Source: Clostridiales bacterium UBA4039 (GTDB lineage: Bacteria > Bacillota > Clostridia > Lachnospirales > Vallitaleaceae). From it: a stretch of 64,000 nt of DNA. The notes beneath the pieces are model-generated. The model did no database searches. It was not told the DNA's origin and was given only the letters and a program-made list of their open reading frames with translations. Below, piece after piece: positions 17,431 to 26,154 of the stretch (positions are counted from its first letter, which is position 1; each line of letters begins with the position of its first letter). The stretch lies in assembly GCA_002382805.1 (NCBI GenBank), contig DGAD01000037.1:1-64000 (forward strand), given 5' to 3'. The translations under genes were made by a program, and so were the position numbers.

Positions 17431-18294
17431 TTATGCTTTGTTGATTGATCCGAACATTTCCATTTTTTCTTTTACTGTATCTTTAATTGCTTGGAAACCA
17501 GGAGCTAATACTTTACGAGGGTCAAAACCTTTACCTACAAGGTCTTTATCTTCTTCAAAATATTTACGTGTAGCTGCTGTAAATGTTAATTGGCATTCTG
17601 TGTTTACATTAATCTTAGATACTCCAAGACCGATAGCTTCTTGAACCATCTCTGTAGGAATACCTGTTCCGCCATGAAGAACAAGTGGCATGTCGCCTGT
17701 TAATTTTTGAATTTCATCAAGGGTATCAAAGCTAAGTCCTTGCCAGTTTTCAGGGTACTTACCATGGATATTACCAATACCTGCTGCCAAGAAGTCGATA
17801 CCTAAGTCAGCAATACGCTTACATTCATTAGGATCTGCAATCTCTCCTGATCCGACAACACCGTCTTCTTCTCCTCCGATTGAACCAACTTCTGCTTCAA
17901 CAGAGATACCTTTTTCATGAGCAATTTTAACGATTTCTTTTGTTTTTTCGATGTTTTCTTCGATGTCATAGTGAGAACCATCAAACATTACTGATGAGAA
18001 TCCAGCTTCGATAACTTTAAATGCATGATCATAACTACCATGGTCTAAGTGAAGAGCAACAGGAACTGTAATGTTTAATTCTTTCATCATCCCATTAACC
18101 ATTCCTACAACGGTTGCATAGCCCCCCATATATTTACCTGCTCCTTCAGATACGCCAAGGATAACGGGTGAATTATTTTCTTGTGCTGTCTCTAAAACTG
18201 CTTTTGTCCACTCAAGGTTATTGATATTAAATTGTCCTACTGCATACTTTCCTGCTTTTGCTTTTTTGAGCATTTCTGCTGCTGATACTAACAT
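17431..18294 (-). CDS. fba: class II fructose-1,6-bisphosphate aldolase
   Basis: This zinc-dependent glycolytic enzyme interconverts fructose-1,6-bisphosphate with dihydroxyacetone phosphate and glyceraldehyde-3-phosphate. It is 287 residues long. Metal and substrate motifs include HLDHGSYDHAFKVIEAG, the VEAEVGSIGGEEDG loop, GNIHGKYP, LHGGTGIP and the phosphate-binding INVNTECQ. It is monocistronic with a strong promoter and terminator, and its codon bias (many preferred codons) suggests high expression. Tagatose-bisphosphate aldolase is a near relative, but isolated context and sequence favour fba. Confidence 0.94.
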   Translation of the reverse strand: MLVSAAEMLKKAKAGKYAVGQFNINNLEWTKAVLETAQENNSPVILGVSEGAGKYMGGYATVVGMVNGMMKELNITVPVALHLDHGSYDHAFKVIEAGFSSVMFDGSHYDIEENIEKTKEIVKIAHEKGISVEAEVGSIGGEEDGVVGSGEIADPNECKRIADLGIDFLAAGIGNIHGKYPENWQGLSFDTLDEIQKLTGDMPLVLHGGTGIPTEMVQEAIGLGVSKINVNTECQLTFTAATRKYFEEDKDLVGKGFDPRKVLAPGFQAIKDTVKEKMEMFGSINKA

Positions 18295-18390
18295 TGAACT
18301 ACCTCCGTTTTATGGTTTATTTCATTTATTTAAAAACTGCCTAGTTACCTTACCTAACTCAGCTGTCAAACTAAGCTTTATCTGAGAAGA

Positions 18391-18419
18391 ATTATACATG
18401 AAAACTGTTAATAATTCAA
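18391..18419 (-). promoter_or_regulatory. promoter of fba
   Basis: On the minus strand, TTGAAT (18419-18414) and the perfect TATAAT (18396-18391) have 17-base spacing. They lie about 95 bases upstream of the fba start. The rest of the 18295-18426 gap shows no gene. Confidence 0.7.
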
Positions 18420-18426
18420 CAACCGT

Positions 18427-19359
18427 TTAAGTCTCACTTAAAATTCTTTCAATACGTCTTTGAATGCCTTCGATTTTTTCATCTTCTTGATTAATCTCTT
18501 GGCGAAGTACTTCATTAATCTCTAGAATCTCAACGACCAACAAACTTAATGAAGACATAAAACTTTCGATTCCATCGTTAAAAGTACTCTCGCTAAATGC
18601 TTTTCGAATCCATTCATCCGGCATCGCTAAAAAGTGTTTGACTTCTTCGTCATTATAAAGCTTTATACGATTAAGTGCATTGTGAAATTTTCGAAGTCCC
18701 CATTGAACTTTATTGACCATATGCTGTGCCTCATCAATGTGATTGTATTCTTGGATGACACTTAAACGGTGCCCCTCCTTAACTTTTTCCCAATACGTTC
18801 TGGCATTTTGAAGATTTTCTTTGGCCACATTAACTTCTGTAATAAGCCATTCTCCTTCACTGACAACTTCTCGCATAGCTCGCTTTTCTTTTTCATACTG
18901 ATACGCCTGATTAAACATTTGTCGCAGTTGTTGAACTTTTAGCGACGTGTCCTCATCTGTTGTCAGGACAATTTCATTCAAAAGCTCTTCATAGTCTTGT
19001 TCAATCGATACATACGCACATAGTTTTTTATCAATTTCTAAGATGGCATTGGCAATACGTTGTTGCTCATCTTTTAGCTTTTCATATTGAAGCGTTGCAA
19101 CGTATAAATCCTCTTGTTCTTGTGCCAGTTTTTCTACTTTTTTTTCAAGTAGCTCATTAACTATGGAAGAAAACGTCATATCTTCAAGCTCTGCGACATC
19201 TCTTTTTTCCTCAAGAAGGCTTGTGTAGAGTAATTCTTCCTTCGCATCTAAAACCATCTGCTGTTTTTCTAATAATTGCTTCTTTTCTATTAGGCTCTGA
19301 CGTTGATGTCGTCCGTCATTAATACGGATAAACTTTTCTCGAATATACTTTTCATCCAT
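18427..19359 (-). CDS. coiled-coil protein of unknown function
   Basis: This 310-residue, highly charged protein (rich in Glu, Lys and Gln) is almost entirely predicted helix with heptad-like stretches at about 15-120, 130-215 and 275-310. It has no signal peptide, membrane segment or recognisable catalytic motif. An aromatic-richer section at about 215-270 (VQWGLRKFHNALNRIKLY) may be a small folded domain. The start follows GAGGG. It is the last gene of a likely operon after phoH (30-base gap). A structural or scaffolding role is only a guess. Confidence 0.7.
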   Translation of the reverse strand: MDEKYIREKFIRINDGRHQRQSLIEKKQLLEKQQMVLDAKEELLYTSLLEEKRDVAELEDMTFSSIVNELLEKKVEKLAQEQEDLYVATLQYEKLKDEQQRIANAILEIDKKLCAYVSIEQDYEELLNEIVLTTDEDTSLKVQQLRQMFNQAYQYEKEKRAMREVVSEGEWLITEVNVAKENLQNARTYWEKVKEGHRLSVIQEYNHIDEAQHMVNKVQWGLRKFHNALNRIKLYNDEEVKHFLAMPDEWIRKAFSESTFNDGIESFMSSLSLLVVEILEINEVLRQEINQEDEKIEGIQRRIERILSET

Positions 19360-19389
19360 GTTTTTCCCTCATTTCTTTTAGCAACGCAT

Positions 19390-20736
19390 CTACATGCCTT
19401 GTTCTGCCACTTTGGCGAGTGGACTACGTTCCACGCGCTTAAGTGTTACATGACCTGTGATATCATATGGTTTCATTTTTTCCACAGTGTATATTAAGCC
19501 ATTGGATTTTGAGTCAACATAGTGATTGTCTATCTGATTATCTGAAGGGTCGCCTAAAAAGACGAATTTGGATTCTTTTCCGGCACGGGTCAACATGAGT
19601 TTGGCTACATGAGGTGTAATCTCTTGGGCTTCATCAACGATGACTAGTGCATTGGTAAATGTTCTTCCCCGCATATAGGTAAATGTTTTCGTCTCGATGA
19701 TACCTCGTTGACGATATTGTTCAATAAAGGATTCAACGGCAAAGCTACGTTCCATTGATACCCCGTCTTTCGTTGTTTCTTTGATATCGGTGAGGTTTTC
19801 TATCGCATCATAAAAACTTCCCATCCACGGTCGGAGTTTTTCCCGCTCATCTCCCGGAAGGTATCCGATATCACTTCCCGCCGCAACAACGGGTCTTACA
19901 AATACAATCTTGCGATATTGATTATTTTCAATGACATTTTGGAGAGCAATCGCCGTTGCCAAAATGGTCTTTCCTGAACCTGCACCACCGACAATACTTA
20001 CAAAGTGAATATCTGGGTCCATTAATAATTCAAAAGCCATTTTCTGTTCTCTATTAAGCGGTGTTAATCCCCAGGCCTTTTCATTGGTATATTTTAAGGG
20101 CACAAGTTTTTCTCCATCAAAACGCGTAAGCACTTCATGTCCTGATTTGGTGGTGCTTTTTATATCTAAAAATGCATTCGGATAAACTTTGCCTTGTAAT
20201 TCTTCCGGCAGCGCAAGGCCTTCGGCATAAATCTGATCGATTTCTTGAGATGTCATCGCATAGTCGAGATATCCCTTATAGATTTCATCGGTCATGATTT
20301 TATCATTTTGATAGTCTTGAACTTCTACACCTAAGCTTTTGGCTTTAATACTCATATAGAGGTCTTTTGTCACCAAAATTGTCGGTATACTTTCGACCAT
20401 CTCAAGATTTTTTGTCACTGCAATAATTTTGGTATCATTTTTGGTTGTATCAATACCATTAGGAAAAATGGTTGTATCCAAGTGGTTTAATTCAACGCGT
20501 AATGTCCCTCCTGTATCTAAAGGAATTCCTTTTTGAATATCACCTTGTTGCATCAAAACCTGTAATTCTTTGGCAACTTTTCGTGCCGAGAAGCCTACGG
20601 ATCCTTCTCGCGTCTTTAGATTGTCCAATTCTTCAATCGCCAGAATCGGAATGATAATATTATTATCTTCAAAGCTGTGCAAAAAATTAGGATCATGAAT
20701 CATTACATTGGTATCAATGACATAGTTTTTAATCAT
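19390..20736 (-). CDS. PIN-domain/PhoH-like ATPase (YlaK type)
   Basis: This 448-residue two-domain protein has an N-terminal PIN nuclease domain at about 1-140 (YVIDTNVMIHDP with the acidic residues DTN, then AIEELDNLK and NDTKIIAV) fused to a PhoH P-loop NTPase at about 215-445 (Walker A GGAGSGKTI, Walker B ALVIVDEAQEI, sensor FLGDPSDNQID). PIN-PhoH proteins couple RNA unwinding to cleavage. The start follows AGGAGGAATGACCT. It lies between tdk and the coiled-coil gene in a minus-strand run with 30-68 base gaps. Confidence 0.9.
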   Translation of the reverse strand: MIKNYVIDTNVMIHDPNFLHSFEDNNIIIPILAIEELDNLKTREGSVGFSARKVAKELQVLMQQGDIQKGIPLDTGGTLRVELNHLDTTIFPNGIDTTKNDTKIIAVTKNLEMVESIPTILVTKDLYMSIKAKSLGVEVQDYQNDKIMTDEIYKGYLDYAMTSQEIDQIYAEGLALPEELQGKVYPNAFLDIKSTTKSGHEVLTRFDGEKLVPLKYTNEKAWGLTPLNREQKMAFELLMDPDIHFVSIVGGAGSGKTILATAIALQNVIENNQYRKIVFVRPVVAAGSDIGYLPGDEREKLRPWMGSFYDAIENLTDIKETTKDGVSMERSFAVESFIEQYRQRGIIETKTFTYMRGRTFTNALVIVDEAQEITPHVAKLMLTRAGKESKFVFLGDPSDNQIDNHYVDSKSNGLIYTVEKMKPYDITGHVTLKRVERSPLAKVAEQGM

Positions 20737-20767
20737 AGGTCATTCCTCCTTAATGATGCGAATGCAG

Positions 20768-21343
20768 TTAGTTTAAAGGATGGGCATAATGTTTATAACA
20801 CACCGGAACGTATTTTTCCAGTCCGCCAATATCAATCGGATTCCCCTCATAAACCGGAGTGCCATCGACAAGCTTTAAATTATGTGTTGCCTTACTGTTA
20901 CAATACCAGCACACCGTCTTAATCTCTTCTAGCTTATCTGCTAAGGCTAATAATTGTTTAGATGCTTCAAAAAGTTCTAACGTATAGCTTACGCGCAATC
21001 CATAACAAATCACCGGCGTATTATAGGTTAGTGTAATCTCGCGAAGCTGATTAACATGCTCTTTTGTCATCATTTGAACTTCATCGACCAAGACACAGTC
21101 AATCTTTTCATGTTGCTTAATATGTTCATAAAAAACATCAAGGACATTGGTAGAATCTTGAATAATCTCTGCTTCCATTTTAAAACCGGCACGGGTTGAG
21201 ATATATCCGCCACTTCGTGTGTCCATGCCTGGAATCATAAGTAAGACTTTTTTCCCCTGCGTCTCATAATTATGTGCTGTTGCAATTAAATTTAACGATT
21301 TTGCCGAAAAAACCGTTCCGTATTTAAAAAATAATTTTGCCAT
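20768..21343 (-). CDS. tdk: thymidine kinase with an unusual P-loop
   Basis: This 191-residue type II enzyme phosphorylates thymidine to dTMP for salvage. The P-loop reads YGTVFSAKSLNL, where the usual Gly before the Lys is Ala14 (GTVFSAKS instead of GxMxSGKS). The catalytic Glu is in LVDEVQMM and the thymidine lasso follows KYVP near the C-terminus. The zinc site uses CWYC and CYKH. The length is normal. A divergent or inactive member is possible. It is placed between helD and phoH in the same transcription direction. Confidence 0.85.
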   Translation of the reverse strand: MAKLFFKYGTVFSAKSLNLIATAHNYETQGKKVLLMIPGMDTRSGGYISTRAGFKMEAEIIQDSTNVLDVFYEHIKQHEKIDCVLVDEVQMMTKEHVNQLREITLTYNTPVICYGLRVSYTLELFEASKQLLALADKLEEIKTVCWYCNSKATHNLKLVDGTPVYEGNPIDIGGLEKYVPVCYKHYAHPLN

Positions 21344-21411
21344 AATATTCCTTCCTTATATTCTAATTATACTCTAATTTACATATTTTTTAAATAATTT
21401 TCTGTAACTAA

Positions 21412-23625
21412 TCACTTTTTTACACTAATCACTGATAATTCATGCAATGCCCGTGTACATACAGTATAATACAATTGCTTTTCACGTTCTTGTTGATAGT
21501 GGTATAATTGATCTGTTACTACATATACACAGTCAAACTCTAATCCCTTTGCTAAGTAACTAGGAATTACAATAGTCCCTTTTTTATACATTTGCTCTTC
21601 ATTATCCAAAAGTCCTATGGTATCATGCGAACCTAGCAGTTCATGAATCTGACGTGCGTGTTCTTTTGTCTTACCTATAATCGCAACAGAGCGATAGCCG
21701 TCCGCTTTATTTTCTTGAATTTTCTCTAGGAGGAGCTGGCGAAGCTTCGCCTCTGATTCCACTGAGGCCACCATAGGCTCTTTTCCATCACGTAAAGCAT
21801 TTTCTGCCACAGGTTTTCCTAAAATTTCATGGCAAAAAGCACTAATTTGCTGTGTGGAACGATACGTTTTTTCCAAACGAATATGCTTGGGTTCTTTTCC
21901 GAGAAAATCTTCAATATCACCACTGACATTTGATGACATGTAGGGATGAATGCTTTGATTTGGGTCTCCTAAAAGTGTATACTTTGCATGCCCATAGATA
22001 AGCTTAATAATTTGATAATGTAATAATGTATAATCTTGGGCTTCATCTATGAATACATATTTAACTTTATGTACTTCCTTGATGCGGTCCAACCGCCCCT
22101 TCATGTATAAAATAGCCAATGCATCTTCAAAGTACAAATCTGTTCCCACTTGCACCATATTTTGTTCAGTTAAAAAGCTATTATACAAGTCTAATAAATC
22201 CAATGAAGTCATTTTTCGGATTTGACGGGTAATGGGTTTAAACTGTTTTTTAAGATAGGCTATTTTTTTCTTCTTAATCTCACGCTTGGTGTAATATGTA
22301 TCCGCATTCAGCAAATCTTGTTCATATCGGTATGCAACAGCTTGACGAACCGCTTGTAGTTTAGACATCAGTCGATTTCTAACTTGTAATAATCTCGATG
22401 AACATTTTATCACACCTGCGCAATCATTATACGCTTGGCGAATCTCATCCGCCGACAAGATGACTTGCTTTTCATAGAAGATGTCTTTAAAAAAGTCATC
22501 TTGAGCTTCAATTTTATCAATGAATCTATTAAGTGCTTGAATAAACTCCACCGATGATTTTATCTTCAGTTCTTGAATGCGTCGGTCTGTATCATGATCT
22601 ATTCCTGGGGTGAGCAAATATTCCATCTGGGCATAATACGATTCAATCGAATGCCATCTAGACACTAATATCGGTTGTTCATATTCCCCTTCAATCTGTA
22701 ACTGTTCTGTTGTGTGATCTGTTCGTCCCAGATTGTCTTGGATATAGTCACTAAAGGTAATCGTCTCTGCATTGGCTTCACCCAGCTCAGGAAGTACATG
22801 GGAGATATAATCGCTAAAAATATCATTCGGCGTAAAAATAAGTATATCTGAAGCTATTATTTTCTCACGATTTTTATATAAAAGATACGCAATTCGATGT
22901 AGCGCGATGGATGTTTTACCACTCCCTGCTGCCCCACTTACGACGAGAACGTCAGAGCTTTCATCACGAATAACGGCATTTTGCTCTTTTTGAATCGTCG
23001 TGATGATTGTTTTCATCTTATCATCTGTACTTTTTGCTAACGCTTCTTTTAGCATATCGTCCATAATATTAATACTTGAATCAAACATATATTTAATTGT
23101 ATCGTACTCAATTTTAAAGTGTCGCTTGTTTAAAATTTCCCCGTGAATAGTTCCTGAAGGTGCTTGATAAGAGACCTTGCCTTCTTCATAATCATAAAAA
23201 AGACTACATATAGGCGCACGCCAGTCGTAGATCAAGAATTCGTATTTATTCTTGTCCACTAAGGATGCAGAACCAATGTAGATCTCTTCTTCATCTAAGC
23301 CTTCTTCTATAAAATTAATCTTTGCAAAATATGCTGACTTTTGGAGATTATCCAGTTGTCGGCGTCGTTGCATCTGATACTCCATGGCATTTTCAATATT
23401 TTGTCCCATGGTTTGATACTGATGCAAGACTGCCGCACCTTCAAGGTCCACTGTAGATTCTGTCTCAAATTTAAACTCTGACAGCATATTCTTGTTAATC
23501 TCTTTTAAGGATTCTTTTTGCTCAATTACTTTATCCTCAGTTACCTGTATCTCTTGTTGAATTTGCTGATGAACATAATTAAGCCGTTGCTGTTCATGTT
23601 CACGTTCTCTTGTTTCCATATTCAT
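21412..23625 (-). CDS. helD: HelD-type superfamily 1 helicase-like ATPase
   Basis: This 737-residue protein resembles HelD, a factor that removes stalled RNA polymerase from DNA. An N-terminal coiled coil (about 1-60) is the arm that enters the polymerase secondary channel. The ATPase core has Walker A VVSGAAGSGKTSIAL near 230-245 and the DExx box YVFIDEAQDYT near 525. Motif III is LLGDPNQSIHPY, motif IV LEKTYRSTQQI and motif VI YYTVCTRAL. The start follows CCGGAGG. A UvrD-like DNA helicase without the arm is the alternative, but the N-terminal charged helix and the YDWRAPICSLFYD block favour HelD. Confidence 0.87.
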   Translation of the reverse strand: MNMETREREHEQQRLNYVHQQIQQEIQVTEDKVIEQKESLKEINKNMLSEFKFETESTVDLEGAAVLHQYQTMGQNIENAMEYQMQRRRQLDNLQKSAYFAKINFIEEGLDEEEIYIGSASLVDKNKYEFLIYDWRAPICSLFYDYEEGKVSYQAPSGTIHGEILNKRHFKIEYDTIKYMFDSSINIMDDMLKEALAKSTDDKMKTIITTIQKEQNAVIRDESSDVLVVSGAAGSGKTSIALHRIAYLLYKNREKIIASDILIFTPNDIFSDYISHVLPELGEANAETITFSDYIQDNLGRTDHTTEQLQIEGEYEQPILVSRWHSIESYYAQMEYLLTPGIDHDTDRRIQELKIKSSVEFIQALNRFIDKIEAQDDFFKDIFYEKQVILSADEIRQAYNDCAGVIKCSSRLLQVRNRLMSKLQAVRQAVAYRYEQDLLNADTYYTKREIKKKKIAYLKKQFKPITRQIRKMTSLDLLDLYNSFLTEQNMVQVGTDLYFEDALAILYMKGRLDRIKEVHKVKYVFIDEAQDYTLLHYQIIKLIYGHAKYTLLGDPNQSIHPYMSSNVSGDIEDFLGKEPKHIRLEKTYRSTQQISAFCHEILGKPVAENALRDGKEPMVASVESEAKLRQLLLEKIQENKADGYRSVAIIGKTKEHARQIHELLGSHDTIGLLDNEEQMYKKGTIVIPSYLAKGLEFDCVYVVTDQLYHYQQEREKQLYYTVCTRALHELSVISVKK

Positions 23626-23657
23626 AGAATCCTCCGGTTATAACCCAGTGTATTGAA

Positions 23658-24782
23658 TTAGTCTTTCATGAAATAGACTCCATCAACCACTTTATATATC
23701 GTTTTCCCTTTAAATGGTCGTGTATTAAAAAATATACACGTATCGACAGAATTTTGTCCTCGCAATGTATATTTTACTGCTTTAATAGCTTTTTCGTTCG
23801 GTTTGGTTTCATCAAAGCTTGATTTATGTGCAGGTGGAAACTGTACCGCCCACTCTCTATTAAAAATCACACCATCCACAGAGCTTCCAAAATACTTATG
23901 GGACATGCGATTCATAACAACACTTGCAACCCCATGATGTACTTCATAGCTTGTGTCTCCTGATTCAAGCATAACTAACTTAGCAAAATTCTGCAGTTCA
24001 TCATATGTATAAAAGCGATTATCCATATACTTGGCATCAACCTTAATCGTTGGATGTATCAATCCCACTGTATAGTATGTCTGATCCCAAATAACTTCAA
24101 AATCCAATAGTTCTGTAAAAAACTTTAACGGAACCATCATGCGTTCTTCAAAAAGTACGATAGGTGATCCTATCGACTGAACCTGTCCATTGACAACAAC
24201 ATCTGATGTATTAAGTAAGAATTGTAAAGTATGTCCACGACCTGATACGGTTGCAACTAAATTCTCCTCATCCCACATAATATCTGTCAAACCAAAAGCT
24301 TCTGCTACAGGTCTTAGCGAAACATATGTCGTATCCATATAGATAAATGCATCTACATCCATCTTCAAATATCCACGTTGAATCAAAATATCAATCGGCA
24401 TGTAGCCTTCTTGTGTTGCCGCATCCAGTTCAACTTGATACGCCTCTGATAATTCTTCTACTCCAACAAATGCCGGCACCTCTTCTGTTATAGATACTTC
24501 CTCCGACTCCGGTACTTCCTCTGACTCCAGCACTCCATCCTTTGAATCTTCCGAGTTCTCGTCTGCTGCTACTTCTTCTGCTGCTTCGTCTGTTGCTGCT
24601 TCATCTGTTGTTGCTTCGTCTGCTGCTACTTCTTCTGTTGCTGCTTCGTCTATCTCTGTTTGTATATCTTCTTCAAGAATTGATTCCTCTTGTGTTTCTT
24701 GGCTTGTCTCCTGTGCACTAATGATGGTCATCGATAACGTCATCACGAGTATAGTTAGAAATATTATACGTATATTTTTCAT
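23658..24782 (-). CDS. SleB/CwlJ-type cell-wall hydrolase with Glu/Ala repeat and stalk domain
   Basis: This 374-residue exported protein has a signal peptide (residues 1-23, ending ISA), an acidic low-complexity segment (about 25-110, repeats of DEAAT and EEVAADE), a copper-amine-oxidase-like stalk domain (about 140-245, with YMDTTYVSLRPVAEAF and VPLKFFTELL) and a C-terminal SleB/Hydrolase_2 domain. The hydrolase part is shown by LMLESGDTSYEVHHGVASVV and FFNTRPFKGK. SleB enzymes are lytic transglycosylases for spore-cortex peptidoglycan. Related ones act during growth, so a spore role is inferred. Confidence 0.85.
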   Translation of the reverse strand: MKNIRIIFLTILVMTLSMTIISAQETSQETQEESILEEDIQTEIDEAATEEVAADEATTDEAATDEAAEEVAADENSEDSKDGVLESEEVPESEEVSITEEVPAFVGVEELSEAYQVELDAATQEGYMPIDILIQRGYLKMDVDAFIYMDTTYVSLRPVAEAFGLTDIMWDEENLVATVSGRGHTLQFLLNTSDVVVNGQVQSIGSPIVLFEERMMVPLKFFTELLDFEVIWDQTYYTVGLIHPTIKVDAKYMDNRFYTYDELQNFAKLVMLESGDTSYEVHHGVASVVMNRMSHKYFGSSVDGVIFNREWAVQFPPAHKSSFDETKPNEKAIKAVKYTLRGQNSVDTCIFFNTRPFKGKTIYKVVDGVYFMKD

Positions 24783-24836
24783 ATTTCCTTCCTTTCTTTA
24801 CTTTTTTCTTAGAGGCTTTCCAAAAACCATTTTAAT

Positions 24837-24866
24837 ATTATACATCAAAACCACATCGATTAGCAA
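24837..24866 (-). promoter_or_regulatory. promoter of the SleB-like gene and downstream run
   Basis: On the minus strand, TTGCTA (24866-24861) and a perfect TATAAT (24842-24837) have 18-base spacing, about 55 bases upstream of the SleB-like start. It could drive transcription through helD, tdk, phoH and the coiled-coil gene. Confidence 0.5.
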
Positions 24867-24894
24867 CTTTTGTGTCAAATAAGCAATAAAACAC

Positions 24895-24938
24895 AAAAAA
24901 ACAGATAAGCAATGGAGGACTTTAACCATTGCTTATCT
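24895..24938 (-). terminator. intrinsic terminator of the aldolase/dehydrogenase operon
   Basis: A perfect 13-base stem (24903-24915 with 24926-24938, arm AGATAAGCAATGG) and 10-base loop are followed on the minus strand by UUUUUUUG. It stands 35 bases after the iron-dehydrogenase stop, closing the six-gene operon. Confidence 0.85.
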
Positions 24939-24972
24939 ATCGGATAATTGTCTTGTTTGTACTACCTATACA

Positions 24973-26136
24973 TTAATTGTCTATTCCTTCATAACACATT
25001 CGATAAAACATTACGCCCTTTTCCTTGGTCATGTTCGCCGGGGATACACGTGTTGCAAATGCGTCGAGTGACTGAGTTGCCCATGTCTGCACATGGGAAA
25101 AGTAGTCCTCTCGTTCAATACCCAGTTCTTGAAAAGTAAGGGGTAATTGCAGTTCTTGTTTTAGGGCAAATATATGCTGTATAAGATGTCTTGTAAGTTC
25201 TTGTGTCGTCCCTTGATAACCAAGTCGCTTCGCCAACGTCGCATACTCTTTTTGTTCATCACAGATTTTTATGGCATAGGGAAGCATCAGTGTACAGATT
25301 TGTCCATGTCCAATTTGATACATTGCCCCGGGGTGATCATAGGAATGGACAATGCCGGTACAAGCGTTTGTAATTGCAACACCGGCTAAAGCTGCTGCAA
25401 CATGGATTTTTTCTCTTGCCGCTTTTTGTTTATGACTTTTTGGTGCAAGAGCGCTTGTTAGATTCTCTATAATATCTACTGCGGCTTCTAATGCAATACT
25501 TTTTATCATTTCTGATGCATTGGTAGCAACACTTGCTTCAATAGCATGGGTCAGCGCATCCATGCTTGTTGATATGAATAGTGCATCCGAAAGCGTATCT
25601 GTAAGATTGGCATCAATAATTGCGTAATGAGGAATTAGTCCGGGATCTAGCATCAGTTTTTTTGTCTTTGATGCTTCATCAATAAAAACCGCTACCGAGG
25701 TTGCTTCTGATCCCGTTCCACTTGTTGTAGGTGCTGCAACATGTATAGCTTTTTTCCCAAGGGGCGGTAGGGAATACGGTATCAGCGCTTCCTCAAATGT
25801 TAGTGTCGGGTTTTCATAGAATAGGTGTATGGCTTTTGCCGTGTCTAGCACACTGCCTCCGCCGATAGCAAGAATCATATCCGGTTGAAATTGCCTGACT
25901 TTTTCCATGTGCTTGAATATATCTTGCGCACAAGGTTCGCCACTAATTTGGGCCAAGATGCAATACTCTCCTTCAAGTGCTTTAACGCTTTGTTCAATCG
26001 TTTGTTCTACATCGCTCGTATAGCTTTTCCCGCCGCGTATTATTCCTATTTTCTTCTTGCCCAAGCTTTTTATAAACGTTAGCGCTCCGCGCCCTACAAC
26101 AAAGTCCGGCATATGTATTCTAGTGATTTTTTGCAT
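24973..26136 (-). CDS. iron-containing alcohol dehydrogenase
   Basis: This 387-residue group III, NAD(P)-dependent dehydrogenase catalyses aldehyde/alcohol interconversion. The NAD site is AIGGGSVLDTAKAI. The Fe ligands are visible as Asp in IIDANLTDTL, His in DALTHAIEAS, His in GIVHSYDHPGA and His in IGHGQICTLM. The start follows GAAAGGGG. It is the last gene of the operon and starts 18 bases after the RibF-like gene. A fermentative sink for an aldehyde made by the pathway is likely, but the aldehyde is unknown. It resembles 1,3-propanediol/lactaldehyde dehydrogenases only at family level. Confidence 0.9.
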   Translation of the reverse strand: MQKITRIHMPDFVVGRGALTFIKSLGKKKIGIIRGGKSYTSDVEQTIEQSVKALEGEYCILAQISGEPCAQDIFKHMEKVRQFQPDMILAIGGGSVLDTAKAIHLFYENPTLTFEEALIPYSLPPLGKKAIHVAAPTTSGTGSEATSVAVFIDEASKTKKLMLDPGLIPHYAIIDANLTDTLSDALFISTSMDALTHAIEASVATNASEMIKSIALEAAVDIIENLTSALAPKSHKQKAAREKIHVAAALAGVAITNACTGIVHSYDHPGAMYQIGHGQICTLMLPYAIKICDEQKEYATLAKRLGYQGTTQELTRHLIQHIFALKQELQLPLTFQELGIEREDYFSHVQTWATQSLDAFATRVSPANMTKEKGVMFYRMCYEGIDN

Positions 26137-26154
26137 CTTTTCCCCTTTCTATGA

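Noticed and set aside
24550..24690. Repeat tract considered as CRISPR or mobile repeat
   Set aside because: The units are in-frame codons of a low-complexity acidic segment, with no unique spacers of constant length.
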